From NCBI GenBank assembly GCA_963706535.1, contig CAVPMU010000003.1, positions 1 through 64,000 on the forward strand: a DNA stretch of 64,000 nucleotides. The letters run 5' to 3'. A program made the translations under genes and the position numbers. The DNA is from RPQJ01 sp963706535. Its GTDB lineage: Bacteria; Pseudomonadota; Gammaproteobacteria; Steroidobacterales; Steroidobacteraceae. Below, in pieces: positions 54,501 to 63,581 of the stretch (within the stretch, counting starts at the first letter, position 1; the number at the start of each line of letters is the position of its first letter). Below the pieces are notes generated by a model that was given only the letters and a program-made list of their open reading frames with translations, ran no database searches and was not told the origin of the DNA.

Positions 54501-54523
54501 GGGCGGGGCCTCGCGCCCCGCCC
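54501..54523. terminator. GC hairpin between convergent genes
   Basis: GGGCGGGGC (54501-54509) and GCCCCGCCC (54515-54523) form a perfect 9-bp stem with a 5-nt loop. It lies between the exported-protein gene and the convergent ParA gene, so it may terminate both; there is no strong T-run. Confidence 0.45.
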
Positions 54524-54536
54524 TGCCCTCCGCGCC

Positions 54537-55298
54537 TCAGGCCGAGGCGCTCCCCGACGCGGTCAGGGCATCACCGGTATTGGCCGGGGCGGGCGCCGGC
54601 TGCGCCTCGTCGATCGGCACCAGCGAGAACGAGCGGCGTTCCAGCCACTCGACCAGCGGCCGGAAGGTATCGAGGTCTTCCTGCAGCAGCGCGCCTTTCA
54701 TCTCGTGCAGGCCCATGCCGGTCTCCGCCGAGCGCACGTAGGCCTGCGAGTCCCTGAGCACCGCCGCCACCGGGATCCTGAGGCTCCTGAGGAAACGCAT
54801 CAGCGACTGGTACGCCTTGGTGTAGCGTCGCGCGCGGTTCGCGACGATCACCAGCCGCTTCTCCGAACGGTGGACCTTGGCGACCAGCAGCAGGTCGGCG
54901 ATGCAGCGCGAGGCGGCGTGGATATCGATGTCGGACGGCAGCACCGGCACCACGATCGCGCTCGCGTCGCGCACGATCTCGGGCATCTGCAGGCCGGTGA
55001 CGGCCGCGGGCGTGTCGACGATCAGCCGCTCGGTGCCGGGCGGCGAGCGCATGGCGAACGCCCGCGTGACGCCCATGCGCGTCTCGTAGGCGGCGATGCC
55101 GTGTATGGGCGGCAGGTCCGCCGGGCGGATCTTGAGCCAGCGCATGCTCGATGCCTGCGGATCCATGTCCATGAGCGCCACGCGGTGGCCCTTCCACGCG
55201 TAGTACGCCGCGAGGTTGGTCGCGACCGTGGACTTGCCCGAGCCCCCCTTGGGATTCAGGACCACGATCTTCTGCAGCAGTGGGGACTGTTCCATCAT
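54537..55298 (-). CDS. ParA/MinD-family ATPase (orphan)
   Basis: This 253-aa protein starts at ATG 55298. The deviant Walker A is LNPKGGSGKSTVATNLAAYY (signature Lys17), the Walker A' region MDMDPQASSMRWL, and Walker B LIVDTPAAVTG. No parB is adjacent, which is typical of orphan ParA-like proteins that position cellular cargo such as chemoreceptors, secretion systems or storage granules. The C-terminal Ala/Pro-rich tail (AQPAPAPANTGDALTASGSA) is probably disordered. It stands alone on its strand, 88 nt from the TerB-like gene. Confidence 0.88.
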   Translation of the reverse strand: MMEQSPLLQKIVVLNPKGGSGKSTVATNLAAYYAWKGHRVALMDMDPQASSMRWLKIRPADLPPIHGIAAYETRMGVTRAFAMRSPPGTERLIVDTPAAVTGLQMPEIVRDASAIVVPVLPSDIDIHAASRCIADLLLVAKVHRSEKRLVIVANRARRYTKAYQSLMRFLRSLRIPVAAVLRDSQAYVRSAETGMGLHEMKGALLQEDLDTFRPLVEWLERRSFSLVPIDEAQPAPAPANTGDALTASGSASA

Positions 55299-55386
55299 CC
55301 GTTGCGGTTTCCTGCAGGGACCGTAACCGACACGGCCGGATCCGGCAAGCCGCCGACCCGAAAATGGGCTGCCTGCGCCATTCGCC

Positions 55387-55842
55387 TCAGGCCCCGCCCG
55401 CGCTGCGCAGCTTCGCGGCGATGAACTCGCGGTGCGAGACGTGCAGCAGGTCGGCGATGCGCCGGATCAGGTGCTCCTCGTACTTGTGCACCGTGGCGTC
55501 GGCCTGGGCGACCTGCCAGAGCTGCTCGACGAGGCGCGACTTGTCCTCCGCCGACCAGGAGCGGTTGATCTCGGAGGTGAACTGGTAGAGGTCGTGGGCC
55601 TCGTCGATGCTGCGCTCGGCGTCCTCGAGCAGCGCCTCGCAGGCGGCCTGGTCCAGGCCGAGCAGGCCGCGGATGGAGGCCAGGACCTGCGCCCGCTCCG
55701 CCGCGGTGGTCGCGTAATCCGCGCGCAGGATCTCGACCAGCAGGGCGGCCACGGCCAGATTGACGGCCGCGGCACGTTCGCTCGTGGAGTCAGCGGAATC
55801 CTTGCCGAGGTGCCTCGACAACCAGTCTTTCAGGCGTAGCAT
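55387..55842 (-). CDS. TerB-like (tellurite-resistance/DUF533-type) helical protein
   Basis: This 151-aa protein starts at ATG 55842 (MLRLKDWLSRHLGKDSADST). It is all-helical with the acidic repeats of the TerB/DjlA domain: VAALLVEILRADYATTAAER and VAQADATVHKYEEHLIRRIA, ending LLHVSHREFIAAKLR. Such proteins are cytosolic metal- or stress-related accessory factors with no defined reaction. It follows the ferredoxin-like gene by 29 nt on the same strand and may be the last gene of that operon. Confidence 0.8.
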   Translation of the reverse strand: MLRLKDWLSRHLGKDSADSTSERAAAVNLAVAALLVEILRADYATTAAERAQVLASIRGLLGLDQAACEALLEDAERSIDEAHDLYQFTSEINRSWSAEDKSRLVEQLWQVAQADATVHKYEEHLIRRIADLLHVSHREFIAAKLRSAGGA

Positions 55843-55871
55843 CCGCGCATTGTTGCACGGACCCCCGGTCC

Positions 55872-58067
55872 TCAGGCAAAGGCGCGGGCGCGCTCCATGA
55901 GTTCCTCGAGCCCGGGCTCCTGCGGGTTGCGCGGCTTGCCCGGATGGATGATGCCGAGCTGGCAGCTCTCGGCAGCCTCCACGAGTTGCCGGAACGTGCC
56001 TGCCGAGATGTCGGCTATGTAGGCCTGCTTGTTGCCGTTGTAGGCGAACATCCGGTCGTTGACCTGCGTGCACTCGTTGCAGCTCGAGCAGCGCGGGGTC
56101 TCGATATAGGCCTCGTCGGGCGACCGCGCGGGCTCCGGCTCTTCGGCCGCCGCCATCGGCGCCGCAGCGACCGTGACGGGAGCGGCTGGCACGGCCTCGG
56201 CCTGGCGCGCGACGGCCGCATCCATTTCCTTCTGCTCCCACGCCGCCTTTTCGCGGGCGAGCAGGCGGTCGGCATGCGAGCTGTGCACACCGCCCAGCTC
56301 CTGCAGGCGGCGCCAGGTCTCGCCGCAGCGCCGCGCCGCCTGGATGGCGCGCTCGTCCACCACCAGCTTCTGCAACGCGTTGTCGTCGTCGACCGCCAGC
56401 AGGCAGGGAACGCGGCCGGACCCAGCCGCCGCTGGCCGCGCGAGCCACTCGCCCACCGGCACGAGGTCGTCGCCCCAGGCCTCGTGCGGCAGGCGTGCGA
56501 AATGCCCTGCGTGCCGCGGGTCGCAGGCGAGGAAGTCGACGAAAGTGAAGGCGACGCGCTCGGTGACGCGCTGCAGGTCGGCATCCGCGTACTCGAACAC
56601 CGCCTCGGTCCAGTCCGACCCGGCATCCGGATTGTCCTGCAGCGAGAATCGGTCGGCGAGGTCGGGACCCGCAGACGGGTCGTATACGAAGGCCGGGAAT
56701 GCCCGCGACTGCATCGCAGCGGCCGCGACCAGGTAGGCAGGGAGCCCCTGCCCGACCGTGGCGGGCGAGAAGACGCTGAACAGCGCCGGGCCCGGTGCGG
56801 ACATGCCACGGGCGATCGCCTGCCGCATGCGCAGCAGGTTCGAACTGCTCGACTGCAGCACGAACGCGTCGGTCACGCCGAGCGCCATGCTGGCGATCTG
56901 CACGTTGCGCACCCCGAAGGCGAATCGGCCCGCGCCGAGCGAAGCATCCTCGAGCAGGTCGTCGACCTCCACCAACACCTTGACCGGGACCCCGGAGGAC
57001 AGCAGTTCCATCAGTGCCATGCCGGCGGGGGCCGCGCCCGCCTTCAGGCAGACCAGGTAGTCCGGGAATCGCGCCAGGTCCTCGGGACCGAGCGCCGCCT
57101 CGCCGAACGTGGCGAAGAACGCATCGTGGGTGCCCTCGACGTAGCGGCCGTCGACCTCCAGTTCGGCGATGGCGATGGCCTTGATCAGCTCGATCATCTG
57201 CGGCAGGCGCTCGCGGAAGGCGGCGAGCACCTCGGCTGCGGTCTCGAACTCGAACTCGAAGGGCGCTGCACCGGCACGCGCGGCGGGGTCGCCCTCGGCG
57301 GCGGCGAAGAAGCGCTGCGCGCGCAGCGTGGCGAGCACGCGCTCGATGCGCAGGCGGCGGGCCGCGGAGAGCGGCGACCCGTGCGTGGCACGGCCGAGCA
57401 GGCGCGACATGGCCTCGAAATCGAACAGTCCCTGGTGGCGGTCGCCGAGCGACGCCTTGAGGCTCGCGGGGCGGCTGCCCGCCTCGGACTTCACGAAGTC
57501 GGCGCGCAGCGTATCGCCCAGCTTCACGACCAGCCGGTTGAGCTCGACCCGCCGTTCGCGCGCCTTGCGTTGCCGCGCGACCCGCCAGGCGTGCGACAGC
57601 AGGCGCCGCGGCAGCCGCTCGTCGCAGTCCAGCACCTCGCCGTCGAGCCCCAGGGACGCCCCGGCTTCCTCCAGGTAACGCGCGAGCCCGGTATCCGCCC
57701 CGACGGCGCCCTGTTGCACGGTGCGCTCCCACAGCGCGGAGAGGCTGCCCGAGGCCCCTTCGGCCAGCAGCCGACGGATCCCGCGCTCAACCGCGAGCAC
57801 GTGCTTGCGCAGCCCCTCCCCTTCGCTTCCCCGCGGTGCGACCTGTCGCAGCATGTCGTCCACGATCCCGGACAGCGAGCGGACGAACGCGCCGTCGGGA
57901 CCCGCGTCGACCAGCACGACCGGAAAGTCGTAGCGCAGTCGCGTCAGGTCGCGATAACGGGCGAGCAGCGCGGGCCGCAGCCGCAGGCCCTCGATCGCGC
58001 CGAGCGCAGGCGCTGGCCGCTGCCCCGTCAGGTGGAAGAACGTCTCGTTGCGGATGGAAGCGTCCAT
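55872..58067 (-). CDS. 731-aa ferredoxin-like protein of the Kor operon
   Basis: ATG 58067 lies 1 nt after the korB stop. A long N-terminal part (about 1-640; helical, with FPDYLVCLKAG, GVPVKVLVEVDDLL and LFSVFSPATVGQGLP) has no simple ferredoxin match, although parts recall the non-catalytic domains of pyruvate:ferredoxin oxidoreductase. Near the C-terminus (about 655-720) CSSCNECTQVNDRMFAYNGN, ADISAGTFRQLVEAAESCQL and GIIHPGKP form a Cys-rich ferredoxin-like segment (C-x2-C-x2-C...C) as in NifJ/PFOR delta parts. It probably carries electrons for KorAB. The size is unusual. Confidence 0.7.
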   Translation of the reverse strand: MDASIRNETFFHLTGQRPAPALGAIEGLRLRPALLARYRDLTRLRYDFPVVLVDAGPDGAFVRSLSGIVDDMLRQVAPRGSEGEGLRKHVLAVERGIRRLLAEGASGSLSALWERTVQQGAVGADTGLARYLEEAGASLGLDGEVLDCDERLPRRLLSHAWRVARQRKARERRVELNRLVVKLGDTLRADFVKSEAGSRPASLKASLGDRHQGLFDFEAMSRLLGRATHGSPLSAARRLRIERVLATLRAQRFFAAAEGDPAARAGAAPFEFEFETAAEVLAAFRERLPQMIELIKAIAIAELEVDGRYVEGTHDAFFATFGEAALGPEDLARFPDYLVCLKAGAAPAGMALMELLSSGVPVKVLVEVDDLLEDASLGAGRFAFGVRNVQIASMALGVTDAFVLQSSSSNLLRMRQAIARGMSAPGPALFSVFSPATVGQGLPAYLVAAAAMQSRAFPAFVYDPSAGPDLADRFSLQDNPDAGSDWTEAVFEYADADLQRVTERVAFTFVDFLACDPRHAGHFARLPHEAWGDDLVPVGEWLARPAAAGSGRVPCLLAVDDDNALQKLVVDERAIQAARRCGETWRRLQELGGVHSSHADRLLAREKAAWEQKEMDAAVARQAEAVPAAPVTVAAAPMAAAEEPEPARSPDEAYIETPRCSSCNECTQVNDRMFAYNGNKQAYIADISAGTFRQLVEAAESCQLGIIHPGKPRNPQEPGLEELMERARAFA

Positions 58068-58068
58068 G

Positions 58069-59028
58069 TCAGTTCGGCCACACGGTGAACTTGTCGAGCT
58101 CGGACTCGAGGCCCGCGCGGATCATCTCGGGGGTGCGCAGCTGCCCGGCGTTGCGGATCTCCTCGTAGCAGGGCACTTCCGGGTTGCGGTAGAGGATGCC
58201 GACCGGGATCGGGTCTTCCTGCGAGGCGATCTCGCGCGCGCGATCGATGTCGGACGGGTCGTGCGCGAGCTGGTTGCGGTAGATGCGCCCGATCTCGGGG
58301 CTCACCGCGAGACCGTTCTCGTGCGTGAGCAAGAGGGTCTTCTGCGGGTCGTGCAGCCACGGCTCGAACATCTTAGGCAGGAACTCCGGGCAGCGCTGGA
58401 TCACGCGCACGAACGAGAAGCCCTTGTGGTGGAAAGCCGCCGAGAGCACCTGGTAGAGCACCTCCGGGATCCAGTCCACCACCTGCGCGACGAACGAGAC
58501 GTTCTGCACGCCGAGCGTCACGGTGAGCGGGTTCAGCGCGTCGAGGTACGAGCCACGCGGCGTCGTGTTGCTCTTCAGGCCGATCGGCGAGGTGGGCGAG
58601 GCCTGCTTCTTGGTGAGCCCGTAGATGTGGTTGTCGTGCAGCATCATCGTCAGGTTCATGTTGTAGCGGATCGCGTGGATCCAGTGCGCGGCGCCGATGC
58701 TGCAGCAGTCGCCGTCGCCCGTGTTCACGAACACGTGCAGGTCCGGCCGCGACATCTTTACCCCCTCCGCGATCGGCAGGGCGCGGCCGTGGATGCCGTG
58801 GAAGCCGTAGGTCTTCATGTAGTGCGGCAGGCGGCTCGAGCAGCCGATGCCCGACACGAACACGGTCTTCTCGGGGCGCAGGTCCTCGTCGCGGCACAGG
58901 CGCTGCACCGCCGCGAGGATCGCGTTGTCGCCACAGCCGTTGCACCAGCGCGGCACGCCGCCCTGGTAGTCCTCGAGCTTGTGGTGCTCGTCGTGCATCT
59001 GCACCAGGCACTGGGTCGCGGTGGTCAT
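58069..59028 (-). CDS. korB: 2-oxoacid:ferredoxin oxidoreductase, beta subunit
   Basis: This 319-aa protein starts at ATG 59028. It is the TPP-binding subunit: RWCNGCGDNAILAAVQRLC and SGIGCSSRLPHYMKTYGFH (cluster Cys), GRALPIAEGVKMSRPDL, TGDGDCCSIGAAHWIHAIRY (TPP/Mg2+ site, GDGD) and NHIYGLTKKQASPTSP. With KorA it oxidatively decarboxylates a 2-oxoacid, most likely 2-oxoglutarate, to the acyl-CoA while reducing ferredoxin; substrate choice is inferred from the KorAB-like architecture. The 3' end is 1 nt from the ferredoxin-like gene. Confidence 0.92.
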   Translation of the reverse strand: MTTATQCLVQMHDEHHKLEDYQGGVPRWCNGCGDNAILAAVQRLCRDEDLRPEKTVFVSGIGCSSRLPHYMKTYGFHGIHGRALPIAEGVKMSRPDLHVFVNTGDGDCCSIGAAHWIHAIRYNMNLTMMLHDNHIYGLTKKQASPTSPIGLKSNTTPRGSYLDALNPLTVTLGVQNVSFVAQVVDWIPEVLYQVLSAAFHHKGFSFVRVIQRCPEFLPKMFEPWLHDPQKTLLLTHENGLAVSPEIGRIYRNQLAHDPSDIDRAREIASQEDPIPVGILYRNPEVPCYEEIRNAGQLRTPEMIRAGLESELDKFTVWPN

Positions 59029-60944
59029 GGCTCGTCTCCCGACCCGTCCGCCAGCCTGGCGCGGATCACCTTGTAGATCGTCCCGGGCTTGAGCGGACGG
59101 CCGCGCACCTCGGTCCAGCAGTCGATGTCGACCAGGAAGCGCGCGCGCAGCATCCAGGCGAGCGCCGAGTAGCGGCGGTTGTCGGCGTCGATGATCGGCT
59201 CCTCCACGCGGTCGGCCCAGTTGTTCTCGATCGCGATCACCTTGCGGAAGCGCTTCAGGATCGCGCCGATGCCGGGCGGCATGGGCTGGATGAAGCGCAG
59301 GTGCAGCGCGGACACTGCATGCCCTTCCTTGCGCAGCCGGCCGACGGCCTCCTCGATCGCGCCACGCGTGCTGCCCCAGCCGACCACCAGCAACTCGCCC
59401 TGCGGGTCGCCGAACACCTCGGGCGGCTGCAGAGTCTTCGCCAGCGCAGCGAGCTTGTTGCTGCGGTTGCGCAGCCCCTCCTCGTTGTTGGCCGGATCGT
59501 AGGCCACCTTGCTCGCGCGATCGTGCGCCAGCCCGGTGAGCGTGTGCATGCCGTTCGGCTGGCCGGGCACGAAACGCTGGAACAGGCCGGTCATCGCGTC
59601 CCAGCCGTAGGGCGTGGCGCCCGGCGGCACCGGGCTCTGGTCGATGGGTGGCGCGAGCCAGCCCTCGCTGAACTGCGGGCGCGGGAAGGGCTGCTGCGCG
59701 GTGGAGAGGGCCGCGTCGGACAGCACCACCACCACCATGTTGAAGGTCTCGGCGATCTTGCGCGCGGTGATCATCGAGTAGAAGCAATCCTCGATGCCGC
59801 TCGCCGCCATCACCACCTTGGGCGCGTCGCCGTGGCTGCCAAAGCAGGCCGCGAGCAGGTCGCCCTGTTCCACCTTGGTCGGCTGGCCGGTGCTCGGCCC
59901 GCCGCGCTGCACGTTCAGCACCACGAGCGGGATCTCCGCCATCACCGCGAGGCCGATCGCCTCCTGCTTGAGGGAATAGCCGGGCCCGGAGGTGACCGTG
60001 ACGGCGCACTTGCCCGCATAGGACGCCCCGATCGCGAAGGTGACCGCCGCGATCTCGTCCTCGGCCTGGTGCACGAGCCCGCCGACCTTCTCGAACACGT
60101 CGCTCAGGTAGTGCGAGACGGAAGTGGCCGGCGTGATCGGGTACATGGCACAGATCTCCATGCCCGAGGCCAGGATGCCGAGCGCGGCGGCCGTGTTGCC
60201 GTTCACCACGATCTGCGGCTCGGTGGACCGCGCGGCGGGGATGCGGAACTTCATCTCGAGGTTGGCCTCGGCCCACTGCCAGCCCGCATCGAGCAACGCC
60301 ATGTTGGCCTTGATCACGCGCTCGTCCTTCTTGCGCAGCGCGTAGGCCACCTGCTCGCGGCCGAGCGCCGGGTCGAGGCTGTAGATGCTGCACAGCATGC
60401 CGAGCACGAACATGTTCTTGCCGCGCCGCGCGTCCGACACGAGCTTCAGGCACTCGCGCTCGAGCGGCACCTCGTGCACGCGATAGCCGTCCGCGAGCAG
60501 CCGCTCGACCGTCTCGGCGTAGAGCGCCGCGACCTTCGGGTCGCGGTGCTCGCGCCACATCGACTCGAGCAGGATGGTGCAGCCGGCCTTCAACTCGCCG
60601 TCGCGCACGCGCCCGAGCAGCACCTGCTCGTTGAACGCCACCACCAGGTCGGTCTCGTCGCCGCCATTCGTCACCGGCCCCGCGCCCATGCGGATGCGGA
60701 TGCCGCTCGCGCCCGCCACGCTGCGCGCCGGCGGCTGGATCTCCGCCGGGATGATCTCGACGGTCCAGATGCCGTTGCCCATCTTGGCCGCGATGGCCGC
60801 GAGCGATTGCCCGCAACGCTGCGCGCCCTCGCCGGAGTCGCTGATGACCTCGACGATGTGTTCCGGGAGCGTGATGGCCGGCTTGTCGCCGGCGCGGGGG
60901 GAGGATTCGACGGAATCCGCCTTCAGTGCGTGCGCTGCTGTCAT
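59025..60944 (-). CDS. korA: 2-oxoacid:ferredoxin oxidoreductase, fused gamma-alpha subunit
   Basis: This 639-aa protein starts at ATG 60944, overlapping the flavoprotein stop (ATGA). Residues about 25-215 are the gamma (POR/KOR) domain (SDSGEGAQRCGQSLAAIAAK, GPVTNGGDETDLVVAFNEQ). Residues about 240-639 are the alpha part: GNTAAALGILASGMEICAMY, YPITPATSVSHYLSDVF, GASYAGKCAVTVTSGPGYSL and VQRGGPSTGQPTKVEQGDLL. It overlaps korB by 4 nt. This fused form is typical of KorA in bacteria. Confidence 0.92.
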   Translation of the reverse strand: MTAAHALKADSVESSPRAGDKPAITLPEHIVEVISDSGEGAQRCGQSLAAIAAKMGNGIWTVEIIPAEIQPPARSVAGASGIRIRMGAGPVTNGGDETDLVVAFNEQVLLGRVRDGELKAGCTILLESMWREHRDPKVAALYAETVERLLADGYRVHEVPLERECLKLVSDARRGKNMFVLGMLCSIYSLDPALGREQVAYALRKKDERVIKANMALLDAGWQWAEANLEMKFRIPAARSTEPQIVVNGNTAAALGILASGMEICAMYPITPATSVSHYLSDVFEKVGGLVHQAEDEIAAVTFAIGASYAGKCAVTVTSGPGYSLKQEAIGLAVMAEIPLVVLNVQRGGPSTGQPTKVEQGDLLAACFGSHGDAPKVVMAASGIEDCFYSMITARKIAETFNMVVVVLSDAALSTAQQPFPRPQFSEGWLAPPIDQSPVPPGATPYGWDAMTGLFQRFVPGQPNGMHTLTGLAHDRASKVAYDPANNEEGLRNRSNKLAALAKTLQPPEVFGDPQGELLVVGWGSTRGAIEEAVGRLRKEGHAVSALHLRFIQPMPPGIGAILKRFRKVIAIENNWADRVEEPIIDADNRRYSALAWMLRARFLVDIDCWTEVRGRPLKPGTIYKVIRARLADGSGDEP

Positions 60945-62482
60945 GGGTTGGCCGCCGGGGGTTGGGTGGCGCTCAGGGGCGAGCGCACGAGTGCGAAGTC
61001 ATGCTCGTCGAGGTCGATGCCGAAGAGGCTGCGGGCCGGGTCGTCGCGGTCCTCCCGATAGACGCTTTCGGTGTCGCGCAGGCCGAGCCAGGCTTTCATG
61101 CCGCGGGCGGCGCGACGCCCGGCGCCCATGGCCTGGATGACGGTGGCGGCACCGGTGACGATGTCGCCGCCCGCGTAGACGCCGGCGATCGAAGTGGCGA
61201 GGTTCTCGTCGGTGGCGATGTAGCCGCGGCGGTCGAGCTTCAACCGCGAGGTCTGGCCGATGATCGGGTTGGCGTTGGTGCCGATCGCGTAGACCACGAG
61301 GTCCGCCTCGACCTCGAACTCGCTGCCCTCGACCGGCACCGGGCGGCGGCGCCCGGAGGCGTCGGGCTCGCCGAGCTCCATGCGGATGCAGCGCAGGCCA
61401 CGCACGCCCTTGTTGCCGTCGTCGAGCACCTCGACCGGGCTCGTGAGCCATTCGAACTCGATGCCTTCCTGCTCGGCGTGGTGGATCTCCTCCGCCCGGG
61501 CCGGCGCTTCGGCGCGTGAACGCCGGTAGACGCAGGTGACCTTCTCGGCACCGAGCCGCAGGCACACGCGCAACGCGTCCATCGCCGTGTTGCCGGCGCC
61601 GATCACGGCCACGCGCCGCCCGGGCGGCAGCGGCGTGTCGTAGTCCGGGAACTCCCGCCCGTGCATGAGGTTGCAGCGCGTGAGCAGCTCGTTCGCCGAG
61701 AGCACGCCGTTCAGCGACTCGCCGGGGATGCCCATGAAGCTCGGGTAGCCCGCGCCCGTGCCGATGAACACCGCGTGGAACCCCATCTCGGTGATCATCT
61801 GCTCGATGCTGAACAGGCGTCCCACCAGCGTGTTGCACTCGAACTTGATGCCGAGCTCGACGAGCTTGGCGATCTCGGCGTCCACCACCGAGTTCGGCAG
61901 GCGGAATTCCGGGATGCCGTACTTGAGCACGCCGCCCGCCTCGTGGAACGCCTCGAACACCGTGACCTCGCAGCCGGCCTTGGCCATGTCGGCGGCGCAG
62001 GCCATGCCGGCCGGGCCGGAGCCCACGATGCCGACGCGGTAGCCGCTCGGCTCGATGTAGGGGATGTTGCTCCAGCCCTCGGCGATCGCCATGTCGCCGA
62101 CCCAACGCTCGAGCCGGCCGATCGCGACGGGCTCGAGCGAGTCGCCGACCGTGCAGACACCCTCGCACTGGCTCTCCTGCGGGCAGACCCGACCGCATAC
62201 CGCGGGCAGCAGGTTGGTCGCGGTGATGACGTTGTAGGCGCCGTGGTAATTCTTCTCGGTGATCTTGCGGATGAACTGCGGGATGTCGATGTTCACCGGG
62301 CACCCGCTCACGCACGGCTGCTCCGGGCACATCAGGCAGCGGTCCGCCTCGCGCAGCGCGTCCTCGAGCCGGTAGCCGCAGTTCACCTCGTCGAAATTCC
62401 TCGCGCGTACCGCGGGATCCTGCTCGCGTGGCGGCGTGCGCTCCTGCGGGATCGTGCGTATCGTCTTCTTCTTCGCGGCCAT
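60941..62482 (-). CDS. GltD/NfnB-like FAD-NAD(P) oxidoreductase with Fe-S domain
   Basis: This 513-aa protein starts at ATG 62482, overlapping the preceding stop (TGATG). The N-terminal Fe-S domain is CLMCPEQPCVSGCPVNIDIP then CGRVCPQESQCEGVC. The FAD site is VGIVGSGPAGMACAADMAKA, the NADP site VAVIGAGNTAMDALRVCLRL, and the second FAD motif YAGGDIVTGAATVIQAMGAG. It resembles homotetrameric glutamate synthase (GltA), sulfide dehydrogenase alpha (SudA) and NfnB. With the NfnA-like partner upstream it most likely exchanges electrons between NAD(P)H and ferredoxin. Confidence 0.88.
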   Translation of the reverse strand: MAAKKKTIRTIPQERTPPREQDPAVRARNFDEVNCGYRLEDALREADRCLMCPEQPCVSGCPVNIDIPQFIRKITEKNYHGAYNVITATNLLPAVCGRVCPQESQCEGVCTVGDSLEPVAIGRLERWVGDMAIAEGWSNIPYIEPSGYRVGIVGSGPAGMACAADMAKAGCEVTVFEAFHEAGGVLKYGIPEFRLPNSVVDAEIAKLVELGIKFECNTLVGRLFSIEQMITEMGFHAVFIGTGAGYPSFMGIPGESLNGVLSANELLTRCNLMHGREFPDYDTPLPPGRRVAVIGAGNTAMDALRVCLRLGAEKVTCVYRRSRAEAPARAEEIHHAEQEGIEFEWLTSPVEVLDDGNKGVRGLRCIRMELGEPDASGRRRPVPVEGSEFEVEADLVVYAIGTNANPIIGQTSRLKLDRRGYIATDENLATSIAGVYAGGDIVTGAATVIQAMGAGRRAARGMKAWLGLRDTESVYREDRDDPARSLFGIDLDEHDFALVRSPLSATQPPAANP

Positions 62483-63378
62483 CAGCTCAATCCCCCGTTG
62501 CTGCCCGCCGCGATTTCCGGGTTGCGCATGCGGCAATCGTTCTCCCAGCGCGCGGTCGCCTCGCGCTCCGTGGTCTTGAAGCGCTGCAGGCGGAACATCA
62601 GGTCGTCGAAGTCCACGAGGTGGCCGTCGAAGTCCGGGCCGTCGACGCAGGCGAACTTGATGGCCTCGCCGATCTTCACGCGACATCCGCCGCACATGCC
62701 CGTGCCGTCCACCATCACGGGGTTCAGGCTGACCATGGTCTTGATGCCCGCGGCGCGCGTCGCCTCGGCGCAGCCCTTCATCATGACCGGCGGTCCGATG
62801 GCCACGCACTCGTCTATGTCGGGATGCGCCGCCATGGACCGCTTCATGCCCTCGGTCACCAGGCCCTTGATGCCTGCCGAGCCGTCGTCCGTGCACAGGA
62901 CCAGCTCGTCGCAGGTGGCGCGAAACTTGTCCTCCCAGAACACGAGGTCACGGTTGCGGAACCCGAGGATGCCGATGACGTAGGCGCCACTCTCCTTGTA
63001 GGCGCGCGCCTGGGGGAAGACCGGGGCGACGCCGAGGCCGCCGCCCACGCACATCACCTTGCGGGCCGCGCCGATGTGGCTAGGGATGCCCATCGGGCCG
63101 ACCAGCGCGTGCAGGCAGGTGCCGACGCGGCAACCCTGCTGCATCTCCTTCGTCGTCTTGCCGACCGCCTGGATGACGAGCGTCACGGTGCCGCGCTCAC
63201 GGTCGAAATCGGCGATCGTCAGGGGTATCCGCTCGCCGTGCTCGTGCTCCATCACGATCACGAACTGCCCGGCGCGCGCGGCGCGGGCGAGCATCGGGTG
63301 GCGCACCTCCAGCATGAAGGTGACGTCCGAGTAATCCTCGCGCCGGACGATTTCGTTCCTGTTGCCTGACGGTTCCAA
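62482..63378 (-). CDS. NfnA/SudB-like ferredoxin-NAD(P) reductase subunit
   Basis: This 298-aa protein starts at ATG 63378 (MEPSGNRNEIVRREDYSDVT). The FAD-binding barrel includes RAGQFVIVMEHEHGERIPLT, the NAD domain has MCVGGGLGVAPVFPQA, and the C-terminal 2Fe-2S site is DGTGMCGGCRVKIG ... FACVDGPDFDG, as in dihydroorotate dehydrogenase PyrK, NfnA and sulfide dehydrogenase SudB. First gene of the minus-strand operon that continues through the flavoprotein, KorA, KorB and the ferredoxin-like protein. Whether true flavin-based bifurcation occurs cannot be told. Confidence 0.85.
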   Translation of the reverse strand: MEPSGNRNEIVRREDYSDVTFMLEVRHPMLARAARAGQFVIVMEHEHGERIPLTIADFDRERGTVTLVIQAVGKTTKEMQQGCRVGTCLHALVGPMGIPSHIGAARKVMCVGGGLGVAPVFPQARAYKESGAYVIGILGFRNRDLVFWEDKFRATCDELVLCTDDGSAGIKGLVTEGMKRSMAAHPDIDECVAIGPPVMMKGCAEATRAAGIKTMVSLNPVMVDGTGMCGGCRVKIGEAIKFACVDGPDFDGHLVDFDDLMFRLQRFKTTEREATARWENDCRMRNPEIAAGSNGGLS

Positions 63379-63581
63379 GATCCTCTCCCCCTTTGGTGGG
63401 TGGCCGTGGCGTGGTTTGGAAATTGCGGTCAGCTAGTACCGCCTGGCGGCGGGTAGCCGCAATCCGTGTATTCGCGGACGGGGGGCCGGTCTTTGCGGAC
63501 ATCGGACTTGACGGCGGGCCCCGAGTGTCGCGTAATTGACACAGAATCCAGAAAGCCATTCCGGCGCTTGAACAGGGGAAG
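63379..63581. promoter_or_regulatory. Divergent promoter region between the Nfn-Kor operon and the TonB receptor
   Basis: This 203-nt gap must hold both promoters. AACAGGGGAAG before ATG 63582 is the receptor ribosome site, and ATCCTCTCCCCC (minus strand GGGGGAGAGGAT) serves the nfnA-like gene. GGCGGTACTAGC-like and TACCCGCCGCC sequences on the minus strand could be operator or promoter parts, but no confident -35/-10 pair or Fur box is visible. Confidence 0.4.
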
